Origin: JAEZJZ01 sp050949055
Lineage (GTDB): Bacteria; Bacillota; UBA994; UBA5500
Direction of reading: 5' to 3'
NCBI GenBank assembly: GCA_050949055.1
Contig: JBMNFA010000002.1
Coordinates: 1-64,000 of the forward strand
Length of the DNA stretch: 64,000 nt
The position numbers and the translations under genes were made by a program. Below are positions 41,903 to 49,651 of the stretch, piece by piece. The notes beneath the pieces were generated by a model, which was not told where the DNA came from, searched no databases, and saw only the letters and a list, made by a program, of their open reading frames with translations. Numbering within the stretch: the first letter of the stretch is position 1; the number at the start of each line of letters is the position of its first letter.

Positions 41903-41922
41903 GGGGCGGGAACGCCCCTTTT
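41903..41922 (+). terminator. Terminator after the PPDK regulator
   Basis: GGGGCG - GGAA - CGCCCC (41903-41918) with TTTTCTT tail, directly behind the stop codon. Confidence 0.88.
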
Positions 41923-42084
41923 CTTGCGTCACGTTCCAGGGAAATGCTAACCCCATAAGCGGAGGCTGCTACGGCTCAGTCTTGCTTCAGGAATAGGCAC
42001 AAGAATGCCTACTATCAGGCAGGTGACTAGCCCTCCGCTGCTGAAGAAAACAGATCGGAATGTGTTTAGGTAGGAGGGGGACAG

Positions 42085-43107
42085 GTGGAAATCCGCCAAT
42101 TCACTGAGGAAAGGGAGAGAGTCTGGCTCTCTCCCTATGCGGCGAAATCCGCCTCCAGTCGGGGCAGACAGCGGCTGGAAGAGGAGTGCACTGTGCGTAC
42201 GGCATGGCAAAGGGACAGGGATCGCATACTGCATTCCAAGGCCTTTCGTCGCCTAAGAGACAAGACCCAGGTGTTCATTCGTCCGGAAGGGGACCATTAT
42301 CGCACTCGGCTGACCCACACACTGGAGGTGGCCCAAATCGCCCGCACCATTGCCCGCGGGTTGCAGCTTAACGAGGACTTGACCGAAGCCATAGCATTGG
42401 GTCACGACTTGGGGCACACTCCGTTTGGTCACGCCGGAGAGCAGGCTTTGGACAGGTTGCTTGGAGAAGGGTTCCGCCACAACGAACAGTCCTTGCGTGT
42501 GGTGGACCATTTGGAGAAAGAGCAAGGGCTCAACCTGACGTTGGAGGTTCGAGACGGCATCCTCTGCCATTCAGGGCCGCGACTGCCAGTCACTCTGGAA
42601 GGGGCGGTGGTGAGGCTGTCGGATCGCATAGCCTATATCAACCATGACTTGGACGACGCCATGCGCGCGAGGCTGCCTCAGATGGAGTTGCTGCCCAAAC
42701 ATTGCCTGGATATATTGGGGCACACCCACAGCCAACGTATTCACTGCATGGTGCTCGATGTGATCGTCAACAGTCGGGGCAAAGACCAGATCGTCATGTC
42801 ACCGCCGGTTGCTACAGCCATGGATGAGCTGCGGGATTGGCTGTTTGCCCACGTGTACATCGGGTCCGAGGCCAAGCGGGATGAAAACAAAGCTGTGCAG
42901 ATGATCGAAATGCTGTTTCACCGGTTCTGTCAACAGGTGCATCTGCTGCCTGCTCCCTATCAGCGCATATATCAACAAAGTGGGGTGGAGCGTGCAGTGG
43001 CAGACTACATTGCCGGGATGACGGACCGCTTCATCATCAGTCAGTTCGAACAAATGTTTATTCCAGCAGCATGGAATAGTGAAAACAGGCAGGAAAAAGC
43101 ATTCTGA
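42085..43107 (+). CDS. Deoxyguanosinetriphosphate triphosphohydrolase-like protein
   Basis: 340 residues, HD-domain dNTP triphosphohydrolase family (type 2). HTLEVAQIARTIARGL gives the first His, HDLGHTPFGHAGE the HD pair, and NEQSLRVVDHLE the next conserved block. N-terminal FRRLRDKTQVF is also typical. GTG start at 42085 after TAGGAGGGGG. Lies before dnaG-rpoD, a position shared with several clostridia but not Bacillus. Confidence 0.92.
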   Translation: MEIRQFTEERERVWLSPYAAKSASSRGRQRLEEECTVRTAWQRDRDRILHSKAFRRLRDKTQVFIRPEGDHYRTRLTHTLEVAQIARTIARGLQLNEDLTEAIALGHDLGHTPFGHAGEQALDRLLGEGFRHNEQSLRVVDHLEKEQGLNLTLEVRDGILCHSGPRLPVTLEGAVVRLSDRIAYINHDLDDAMRARLPQMELLPKHCLDILGHTHSQRIHCMVLDVIVNSRGKDQIVMSPPVATAMDELRDWLFAHVYIGSEAKRDENKAVQMIEMLFHRFCQQVHLLPAPYQRIYQQSGVERAVADYIAGMTDRFIISQFEQMFIPAAWNSENRQEKAF

Positions 43108-43230
43108 TGACGAAAAGTCAAGATAACGCTTTTGTTTGCATATCCCGAGGAGTGGGTTTGCCATAGTAGTACGAACTTTGCCTTCGCTGCGCGCCTGTTG
43201 CCCACTGCACACAGCATTCTGCCATCGATA

Positions 43231-43285
43231 GCAGGAAAAGCTCGTCTGGTGAAGAATTATATCAAACCGACACCGACTTTCGACA
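43231..43285 (+). promoter_or_regulatory. SigH-type promoter and a Spo0A box before dnaG-rpoD
   Basis: GCAGGAAAA (43231-43239), an 11-bp spacer and GAAGAATTA (43251-43259) match both halves of the SigH consensus (RnAGGAwWW, RnnGAATww) completely. A single reverse-strand Spo0A box (TTCGACA, 43279-43285) lies about 20 bp beyond the -10. The B. subtilis sigA operon is known to have a SigH promoter, which supports the call. The remainder of the 277-base gap shows nothing else. Confidence 0.75.
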
Positions 43286-43384
43286 AGGATCGTAGGAACT
43301 GACTATCAGGCGACCTTTATCAACGAAGATTGTGTGGTGACCATGAAGCTATAGGAACACGAGTCTAAAGACTGGAGATGGGAT

Positions 43385-45220
43385 ATGCGGGCACAGTTTT
43401 CCGAGGAATTTATCGAGCGCGTTCGACATGCCAGCGACATTGCTGAGGTAGTCGGCAGACATGTTCAGCTGCAGCGCAAGGGTCAGAACCTATGGGGTTT
43501 GTGTCCCTTTCATTCTGAGAAAACTCCATCTTTCAGCGTCAGCCCCTCAAAGCAGATGTACTACTGCTTCGGGTGTCACGCTCATGGCACAGTGTTTAAT
43601 TTCATCATGGAGACTGAACGGTTATCCTTTCCTGAAGCTGTACGGGCACTGGCAGATCGCGCCAATATCCCCATTGAAGAGGATATCGTTGTCTCTCCGG
43701 AGGCAAGAGAACGCCAACGCCAAATGAAGTTGCTCCATCGGGTAAGCCAATGGGCCGCGGACATCTATCATGAACAACTGCTAAGGGCACCGGAGGCTGT
43801 GGCGGCGCGAAGCTATTTGCAGCGTCGCGGCCTTGACGCCGAACTGATCAGGGCGGCCCGTTTGGGATATGCTCTTCCAGATTGGACTGGACTGCTCAGG
43901 GCTGCTGAACGCAGCAAGGTGCCGCTGGAAGCCTTGGTCAAATTGGGGTTGGCCATTCCGCGTCAGCAAAAGCAGGGCCATTATGATCGCTTCCGCGGAC
44001 GGGTGATCATCCCCATCGCCGATCAACGGGGCCGCGTGGTAGCTTTTGGCGGCCGTGCAATTGACGACACACATCCTAAGTACTTGAATTCACCTGAGCA
44101 TCAGTTGTTCAGCAAGGGCAAACTGCTGTATGGACTGCATAACGCCAGCAAGTCCATTGTCCAGCTGGACCAGGTGGTCCTGATGGAAGGGTATATGGAC
44201 TGTCTGGCCGCGTGGCAACACGGTATCCTCAACGCTGTGGCGTCGCTAGGGACGGCTTTTACACCGCTGCAGGCGAGGCTGATCGGCCGCTACACGCGGC
44301 AGGTGGTGATCTGCTATGACGGAGACGAAGCCGGGTTGCAGGCAGCGCTCAGGGCAGCGGAAATACTGCAGCAGGCTGCACTAGAGGTGAGAGTGGCGGT
44401 GCTGCCTGCTGGTGAGGATCCGGACGACTGTTTGCGCAAGCGGGGTAGCGATTACTTCCGTCAGCGAATCTTGGGACAGGCGAGCACACTGCTTGACTTC
44501 AAACTGGACATGCTTCGCAAGCAGTTCAACTTAAGTGATATCAACGGAAAGGCAGAGTTTGTGACCGCAGCCACAGCTGAATTGGCCAAAGTGGATAACG
44601 CAGTGCTAAGGGCCAGCTATGCAGAACGCATAGCCCACCAGCTTCAGGTGTCCACCGATGCGGTGATGATAGAACTAGCCAAACATGAGCAGAGTCCAAG
44701 GGGCAAAGCCAAGAATAGTAATGGTAATAGCAGGAATACTAATGAAGGTTCGGTTGTTAGCATGGCGGAATCGGTCGATCCCATCGCCAGAGGTTGTCTG
44801 GTTGCTGAAAACACATTGCTGGGTTTGTTGTTGCAGAATCTGGTCGGGGCTGAGGAGCTCTTGCTGGCTTGGCAAGCGGAGAATGTCTACGCTCATCCCG
44901 CCGATCGGCAACTGGTCTCCCTGATGTTGCAGCAGATTCAGAGTGGCCATGCTATCGAAGTCGGACGGATGCTGGAGCAGATCGCCGATCGTGCCGCAGC
45001 ACAGCGATTGGCAGAAGTCGCCTTGGCGGAAGCACCACCGATGGCTGATGCCGAGGTAGTAGCCCAAGACTGCCTGCAGAAATTGAAGCTGATGGCCATC
45101 AGACAGGCGATTGCGCGTGTCCAGGGCCAATTGGTCGCCACAGAAGATGATACAGAACGTAGGCGACTACTGCATGAGCTGCAGTTACTTATAGAGAAGC
45201 AAAAGGCTTTGCGGCACTGA
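43385..45220 (+). CDS. dnaG: DNA primase
   Basis: 611 residues. Synthesises RNA primers at the fork. N-terminal CHC2 zinc finger (CPFHSEKTPSFSV, then YYCFGCHAHG), the RNA polymerase domain, TOPRIM with VVLMEGYMDCLAAWQ and VICYDGDEAGLQAA, and a C-terminal helicase-binding domain from about residue 460. ATG at 43385 behind CTGGAGATGG. Forms the macromolecular synthesis operon with rpoD, 22 bp downstream. Confidence 0.96.
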   Translation: MRAQFSEEFIERVRHASDIAEVVGRHVQLQRKGQNLWGLCPFHSEKTPSFSVSPSKQMYYCFGCHAHGTVFNFIMETERLSFPEAVRALADRANIPIEEDIVVSPEARERQRQMKLLHRVSQWAADIYHEQLLRAPEAVAARSYLQRRGLDAELIRAARLGYALPDWTGLLRAAERSKVPLEALVKLGLAIPRQQKQGHYDRFRGRVIIPIADQRGRVVAFGGRAIDDTHPKYLNSPEHQLFSKGKLLYGLHNASKSIVQLDQVVLMEGYMDCLAAWQHGILNAVASLGTAFTPLQARLIGRYTRQVVICYDGDEAGLQAALRAAEILQQAALEVRVAVLPAGEDPDDCLRKRGSDYFRQRILGQASTLLDFKLDMLRKQFNLSDINGKAEFVTAATAELAKVDNAVLRASYAERIAHQLQVSTDAVMIELAKHEQSPRGKAKNSNGNSRNTNEGSVVSMAESVDPIARGCLVAENTLLGLLLQNLVGAEELLLAWQAENVYAHPADRQLVSLMLQQIQSGHAIEVGRMLEQIADRAAAQRLAEVALAEAPPMADAEVVAQDCLQKLKLMAIRQAIARVQGQLVATEDDTERRRLLHELQLLIEKQKALRH

Positions 45221-45242
45221 TTGTGCTAGAGGGGGGTTTTCC

Positions 45243-46355
45243 TTGACCAAGAAAGAAGCACAGCTAGAGTTAGTTAGAGAACTGATAGAGAAGGGTAAGA
45301 AACAGGGCGTTCTCGCCTACAAAGAAATCATGGATGCGTTGCAGGAGATAGATCTCAACCCTGACCAGATCGATGAGATTTACGAAAGCCTCGCCTCTAT
45401 GGGCATTGAAGTGGTCTCAGAGCACGAAGACGAAAACGAAGTGCCTGATGAGGATGTCGCCAGCGGCGAGGATGATGATGACAGCGAAAGCGGTAATGGC
45501 AAGGACATCGCTGTTCCCGATGGAGTGCGACTGGATGACCCTGTGCGCATGTATCTGAAAGAAATTGGCCGCGTTCCTTTGCTCTCTTCAGAGGACGAGG
45601 TCAACTTGGCCAAGCGTATGGAGCAAGGCGAGGAAGAGGCCAAGAAGCGGTTGGTGGAAGCCAACCTACGACTGGTAGTGAGTATTGCCAAGCGTTACGT
45701 AGGGCGGGGAATGCAGTTCCTCGATTTGATTCAGGAAGGCAATCTGGGCCTGATCAAAGCAGTGGAGAAATTTGACTATCAGAAGGGCTTCAAGTTCAGC
45801 ACCTACGCCACCTGGTGGATTCGCCAGGCAATTACCCGTGCCATCGCTGACCAAGCTCGTACCATCCGCATTCCGGTGCACATGGTGGAGACCATCAACA
45901 AGTTGATCCGCGTATCCCGCCAGTTGTTGCAGGAATTGGGGCGCGAGCCATCCCCAGAAGAGGTGGCTGAGCAAATGGATATCCCCGTTGAACGGGTGCA
46001 CGAGATCCTGAAGATTGCCCAGGAGCCAGTTTCTTTGGAGACGCCAATCGGCGAGGAAGAGGACAGCCACTTGGGCGACTTTATCCCGGACGAGGACGCC
46101 ATGGCTCCGGCCGATGCAGCGGCTTTTGTGTTGTTGCGCGAGCAACTGGACGATGTCCTTTCGACTTTAACGGACCGCGAACAGAAGGTCTTGAAACTGC
46201 GCTTTGGTCTTGAGGACGGGCGTGCGCGTACCCTGGAAGAAGTGGGCCAGGAGTTTGGAGTCACCCGCGAGCGCATTCGGCAGATCGAAGCCAAAGCGCT
46301 GCGCAAGTTGCGCCATCCCAGTCGCAGCAAGCGACTCAAGGATTTCCTGGAGTAA
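45243..46355 (+). CDS. rpoD: RNA polymerase sigma factor RpoD/SigA
   Basis: 370 residues. Primary sigma factor: short acidic region 1.1 (to about residue 95, with a run of D and E), region 1.2 DDPVRMYLKEIGRVPLLS, region 2 with YATWWIRQAITRAIADQARTI, region 3, and region 4.2 with TRERIRQIEAKALRKLRHP. TTG start at 45243 behind GAGGGGGG. Second gene of the dnaG operon. Confidence 0.97.
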   Translation: MTKKEAQLELVRELIEKGKKQGVLAYKEIMDALQEIDLNPDQIDEIYESLASMGIEVVSEHEDENEVPDEDVASGEDDDDSESGNGKDIAVPDGVRLDDPVRMYLKEIGRVPLLSSEDEVNLAKRMEQGEEEAKKRLVEANLRLVVSIAKRYVGRGMQFLDLIQEGNLGLIKAVEKFDYQKGFKFSTYATWWIRQAITRAIADQARTIRIPVHMVETINKLIRVSRQLLQELGREPSPEEVAEQMDIPVERVHEILKIAQEPVSLETPIGEEEDSHLGDFIPDEDAMAPADAAAFVLLREQLDDVLSTLTDREQKVLKLRFGLEDGRARTLEEVGQEFGVTRERIRQIEAKALRKLRHPSRSKRLKDFLE

Positions 46356-46376
46356 AGTGGCAGCCATTCTACTGTA

Positions 46377-46405
46377 TTGACGGAAATTGCGTTCTGCTCT
46401 ATAAT
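46377..46405 (+). promoter_or_regulatory. SigA promoter of the first tRNA pair
   Basis: TTGACG (46377-46382), a 17-bp spacer and TATAAT (46400-46405), 12 bp before the first tRNA. Confidence 0.88.
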
Positions 46406-46417
46406 AGTGATGCGCGT

Positions 46418-46492
46418 TCCTCAGTAGCTCAATGGCAGAGCAACCGGCTGTTAACCGGTAGGTTGTAGGTTCGAGTCCTACCTGGGGAGCCA
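46418..46492 (+). tRNA. tRNA-Asn (GTT)
   Basis: Seven-base acceptor stem (46418-46424 with 46482-46488), anticodon loop CTGTTAA giving GTT, T loop TTCGAGT, encoded CCA at 46490-46492. Confidence 0.95.
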
Positions 46493-46500
46493 TTTCTTTC

Positions 46501-46577
46501 GGGCCCATAGCTCAGTTGGTCAGAGCGGTCGGCTCATAACCGATTGGTCCTAGGTTCGAGTCCTAGTGGGCCCACCA
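46501..46577 (+). tRNA. tRNA with CAT anticodon (elongator Met, or Ile2 after modification)
   Basis: Acceptor stem GGGCCCA/TGGGCCC, anticodon loop CTCATAA giving CAT, T loop TTCGAGT, CCA encoded at 46575-46577. It lacks the initiator three G-C pairs, so it is not fMet. Met versus lysidine-modified Ile cannot be decided by eye. Confidence 0.9.
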
Positions 46578-46653
46578 CATTTCGACTTAGGAAAAAGTGG
46601 TTAGCTCGTTTATGGCAGCCGTTTTCAGTGCGAAGGCGGCTTTTGTTGTCTCA

Positions 46654-46713
46654 GATACACCGGGACGTGTACCGTGTATCCCGGATACACCGAGGTGCAT
46701 CCCGTGTATCCCG
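46654..46713. repeat. Tandem 30-bp hairpin repeat between tRNAs
   Basis: Two direct copies (46654-46683 and 46684-46713). Each begins GATACACCG and ends CGTGTATCCCG, so GATACAC pairs with GTGTATC in both. Copies differ mainly in the loop (GGACGTGTACC versus AGGTGCATCC). No coding sense. Confidence 0.75.
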
Positions 46714-46749
46714 CAGTGTGAGGGCTAAGGCGATTGAACGAGAGGCCGC

Positions 46750-46778
46750 TTGCAAAAAGTCATTACTGGCGTTATAAT
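46750..46778 (+). promoter_or_regulatory. SigA promoter of tRNA-Val
   Basis: TTGCAA (46750-46755), a 17-bp spacer and TATAAT (46773-46778), 19 bp upstream of the tRNA. Confidence 0.85.
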
Positions 46779-46797
46779 AAACAAGCACTAAGTTTTT

Positions 46798-46874
46798 GGG
46801 CGCATAGCTCAGTCGGGATGAGCGCTTGCTTCACACGCAAGAGGTCACAGGTTCGAGCCCTGTTGCGCCCACCA
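46798..46874 (+). tRNA. tRNA-Val (CAC)
   Basis: Acceptor stem GGGCGCA/TGCGCCC, anticodon stem CTTGC/GCAAG with loop TTCACAC giving CAC, T loop TTCGAGC, encoded CCA at 46872-46874. Confidence 0.93.
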
Positions 46875-46887
46875 TTAGAAAACACTT

Positions 46888-46925
46888 ACGCCGCCAGGGT
46901 CTTCGGCCCTGGCGGCGTCTTAGTT
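46888..46925 (+). terminator. Terminator of tRNA-Val, target of the group II intron
   Basis: A perfect 12-bp GC-rich stem (46888-46899 with 46907-46918), 7-base loop, then CTTAGTT, after which the intron begins. Confidence 0.9.
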
Positions 46926-48807
46926 GTGTGCCCGGCATGGGCGCTATCTACTAGGTGAAAGTCCTAAGCGGTGAAGGTAGCAGTAGCCGTAGCCTAAGGC
47001 AAGGGTGTCCACCGCGAGGTGGAATCTGAAGGAAGCCGGCGGCAAACTTCCGGCCTGAGGAACACATATCAGCTCATATGAGGCCAGTGACAGTTGGATG
47101 AGTCTGCAGCACAAGGCAAAGTCCATGCTACCGAAGGTTGTTGCTGGTAAATGAGACGGGTAGATGGAAGGAAAGATAGCGCTCTTACCCGGGGAGGCCT
47201 GCCAGGTACGCCGACAGAGTTGGCAACCCAGACAGTGATGCCTGGCTGAACTGGCAGGAGTCAGCAGAGGCCATAGTACCTGAAGAGATATCGCTTCAGG
47301 GAAGGGCCGAACGCGAAGAAAGGAGAGCAACCGATGAGCTCGCATGGGAAGCAACGACAGCAGAAAATCCCGCAAGGGAGCTACCAGCAGGAGGAAGCAG
47401 TGAATCTGCAGGGGACTGCCGGAGCGCCTAGTTTCCCGACGGCGCGAATCGAGGAGCAATCCTGCCGGAACTGGACACATCTGATGGAGAACGTCGTATC
47501 AGAACGGAATATGAGAGAAGCGTACAAACGCGTCCTTCGGAACAAAGGAGCGGCCGGGATTGACGGAGTGGAGGTTCAGAACCTGAAACCTTACCTCTGG
47601 GAACACTGGGAGCGCGTCAAGCGGGAACTACTCAAGGGAACCTACAAGCCAAGTCCAGTCCGTCGGGTCGAAATCCCGAAACCAGACGGCGGAGTAAGGC
47701 TGCTAGGGATACCCACCGTCCTGGACCGGCTGATCCAACAAAGCCTACTACAAGTAATGAACTTCATCTTCGATCCTGACTTCTCTGAATACAGCTTCGG
47801 CTTCCGCCCTCGCCGCAGCGCGAGACAGGCGGTAACCAAAGCTAAGCAATATATCAACGAAGGCTACCGCTATGTTGTGGACATGGACCTGTCTAAGTTC
47901 TTCGACAGAGTCAACCATGACATATTGATGGCAAAGGCGGCCCGTGTAATCGGGGATAAACGGGCATTGAAAGTCATCCGCGCATATCTCGAAGCCGGAG
48001 TCATGGTGAACGGTGTGGTGCAGGAGACTGGAGAAGGGACACCCCAGGGTGGCCCGCTCAGTCCACTCCTGGCAAACATCATGCTGGATGAACTGGATAA
48101 AGAGCTAGAGAAACGGAGACACAGGTTCGTCCGCTACGCAGACGACTGTAATATCTATGTCAGAAGCAAACGAGCGGGAGAAAGATTGATGAAGAGCATT
48201 CGCAACTTTGTAGAAGGCAAGCTTAAGCTGAAGGTAAACGAGGAGAAAAGCGCGGTTGACCGACCTTGGAAGCGCAAGTTTCTGGGGTTCTCATTCACTT
48301 CCCAGCGAGAAGCCCGTATCCGAATAGCTCCTAAAACCAAACAGAGAGTCAAGGACAAAATACGGGAACTAACTAGCAGGCGCAAAAGTATGAGCATGGA
48401 AGCTCGAATCAAATCGCTAAACATCTACCTGCGTGGATGGATGGGCTACTTCAAGTTGGCCGAAACTCCAAGTGTGTTTCATAAACTTGACGAGTGGATT
48501 CGACGCAGACTGCGCATGTGCTTGCTGAAGCAGTGGAAGAAGCCGAAAACCAGGAGGAGCGAGCTGATTAAGCTTGGCATCTCACCAGAGTCAGCTAAGA
48601 AGATTAGCGGATCACGCAAAGGTTACTGGCGACTCGCACTCACTCCACAACTAAACAAAGCCTTAGGCCTCCAGTACTGGAAGGCCCAAGGCTTATTCAG
48701 CTTAACTTCAGTATTGTCCAAAGGTTAAACTTCGCGAACCGCCGTATACCGAACGGTACGTACGGTGGTGTGAGAGGACGGGGGTTAGTCACCCCCTCCT
48801 ACTCGAT
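46926..48807 (+). mobile_element. Group IIC intron, apparently complete
   Basis: The 5' end GTGTGCCCGGCATGGGCG is typical of bacterial group IIC introns. Bases 46926-47333 are the structured domains I-III and hold no other gene. The reverse transcriptase is in domain IV. Domain V is at about 48735-48772: ACCGCCGTA (48738-48746) pairs with TACGGTGGT (48761-48769), and TACC-GAAC-GGTA forms the tip. Domain VI follows with a G5/C5 stem and an unpaired A at about 48801. The 3' end near CGAT at 48807 is approximate. Insertion directly behind an intrinsic terminator is the hallmark of class C introns. Confidence 0.9.
47334..48728 (+). CDS. ltrA: Group II intron reverse transcriptase/maturase
   Basis: 464 residues. 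RT domains 0-7: VLDRLIQQSLLQVMNFIFDP, YSFGFRPRRSARQAV, the DMDLSKFFDRVNHDIL block, TPQGGPLSPLLANIML and the catalytic YADD in RFVRYADDCNIY. The thumb/maturase domain has SLNIYLRGWMGYFKLAETPS near residue 365. No C-terminal HNH endonuclease domain, as expected for class C. Intact frame, so the element may be active. ATG at 47334 after AAAGGAGAG. Confidence 0.95.
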   Translation: MSSHGKQRQQKIPQGSYQQEEAVNLQGTAGAPSFPTARIEEQSCRNWTHLMENVVSERNMREAYKRVLRNKGAAGIDGVEVQNLKPYLWEHWERVKRELLKGTYKPSPVRRVEIPKPDGGVRLLGIPTVLDRLIQQSLLQVMNFIFDPDFSEYSFGFRPRRSARQAVTKAKQYINEGYRYVVDMDLSKFFDRVNHDILMAKAARVIGDKRALKVIRAYLEAGVMVNGVVQETGEGTPQGGPLSPLLANIMLDELDKELEKRRHRFVRYADDCNIYVRSKRAGERLMKSIRNFVEGKLKLKVNEEKSAVDRPWKRKFLGFSFTSQREARIRIAPKTKQRVKDKIRELTSRRKSMSMEARIKSLNIYLRGWMGYFKLAETPSVFHKLDEWIRRRLRMCLLKQWKKPKTRRSELIKLGISPESAKKISGSRKGYWRLALTPQLNKALGLQYWKAQGLFSLTSVLSKG

Positions 48808-48810
48808 TGA

Positions 48811-49335
48811 TCAACTGAGTTCTAGGAGTCCCTTTGGGATTCTAGCTGAGCGCCTGAGACGATGGGGCAGCAACCGAAGAAGCCTCTGTCCGGCTGCACC
48901 AGCTACCCTCGCCTTAGCCTTGGCTTGTTTGCTGCGATTTAAGCATGCCAGCGGCGCCCCTATTTCGCTCGCTTGATGGCCACGATATCTGCTTCCTGCT
49001 CGATAGAACCGGAAACTGAGGCGCTCAATCACCTTTCCGTGTTGGTCCAGCTTTCCCTCAATTCTGTCCAAGCGTTGATTGGTCTCCTGGCGGAAGTGGT
49101 CCATTTCCGTACGGAATTCGGTTAGCAGACCCGTCTGCTGGAAAGTCGCCTCACCAAGTGGCTTTACGGACAGCAGCTCAGTCTTGACTTCGGATAAGTC
49201 GGCTGCGACCCGCTCCAGTCTGCTTTCCAGCTGGTCAACTCTGCTCTCTATGCGGGCCATGTTGCTTTCCAGCCATCCCTGCCCGTCGTTAAGCCGTTTT
49301 AGCTCCTGCAGTATTTGCTTCAGCATGTCGTCCAT
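48811..49335 (-). CDS. Coiled-coil protein of unknown function, C-terminus probably frameshifted
   Basis: Residues about 1-110 are a long heptad-like helix (MDDMLKQILQELKRLNDGQG, then SRVDQLESRLERVAADLSEV, and NQRLDRIEGKLDQHGKVIERL), a soluble coiled coil. ATG at 49335 after GGGAGGTGAGAGG. After LSFRF the translation turns into arginine/alanine-rich sequence. Near 49008 the next frame reads GSIEQEADIVAIKRAK and stops at 48960-48962, a far more natural end, so a one-base insertion is likely. An extended -10-like TGGTACAAT on the minus strand lies at 49475-49483. The family resembles short chromosomal coiled-coil proteins seen in many clostridia; role unknown. Confidence 0.6.
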   Translation of the reverse strand: MDDMLKQILQELKRLNDGQGWLESNMARIESRVDQLESRLERVAADLSEVKTELLSVKPLGEATFQQTGLLTEFRTEMDHFRQETNQRLDRIEGKLDQHGKVIERLSFRFYRAGSRYRGHQASEIGAPLACLNRSKQAKAKARVAGAAGQRLLRLLPHRLRRSARIPKGLLELS

Positions 49336-49350
49336 CCTCTCACCTCCCAA

Positions 49351-49651
49351 ACAAACCGTAATCCTACTAGCCTCAAACTTGCGATATTGCCTACTGCTTG
49401 CGACTAGCGCAGTTGGAACGCTCGTCAGTCATGTTTCAGGTGACCAGCGCTGATGTACTAGTCTTGTTACCATGATTGTACCACGTAATGAGGCCTAAGT
49501 GAGGGACTGTAGATTTCTAGAGAGCTTGTCTGAGCTAGAGTGGATACAGCAGGGATGGGTATTACCTGCTGGAGATGAAACAGGAGGAGCCGCTATAGCC
49601 CCTCAAGCTGTTGTTCAGGCTGGCAAGCGGCTTTCAGGCTCTCAACGGGTG
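49351..49651. other. Intergenic stretch without a gene
   Basis: Between two minus-strand genes. Apart from the possible minus-strand -10 at 49475-49480 I see no coding sequence, RNA gene or clear terminator. Confidence 0.5.

Noticed and set aside
46618..46650. Terminator after the CAT tRNA
   Set aside because: The candidate stem is only four to five pairs with a long loop; not convincing.
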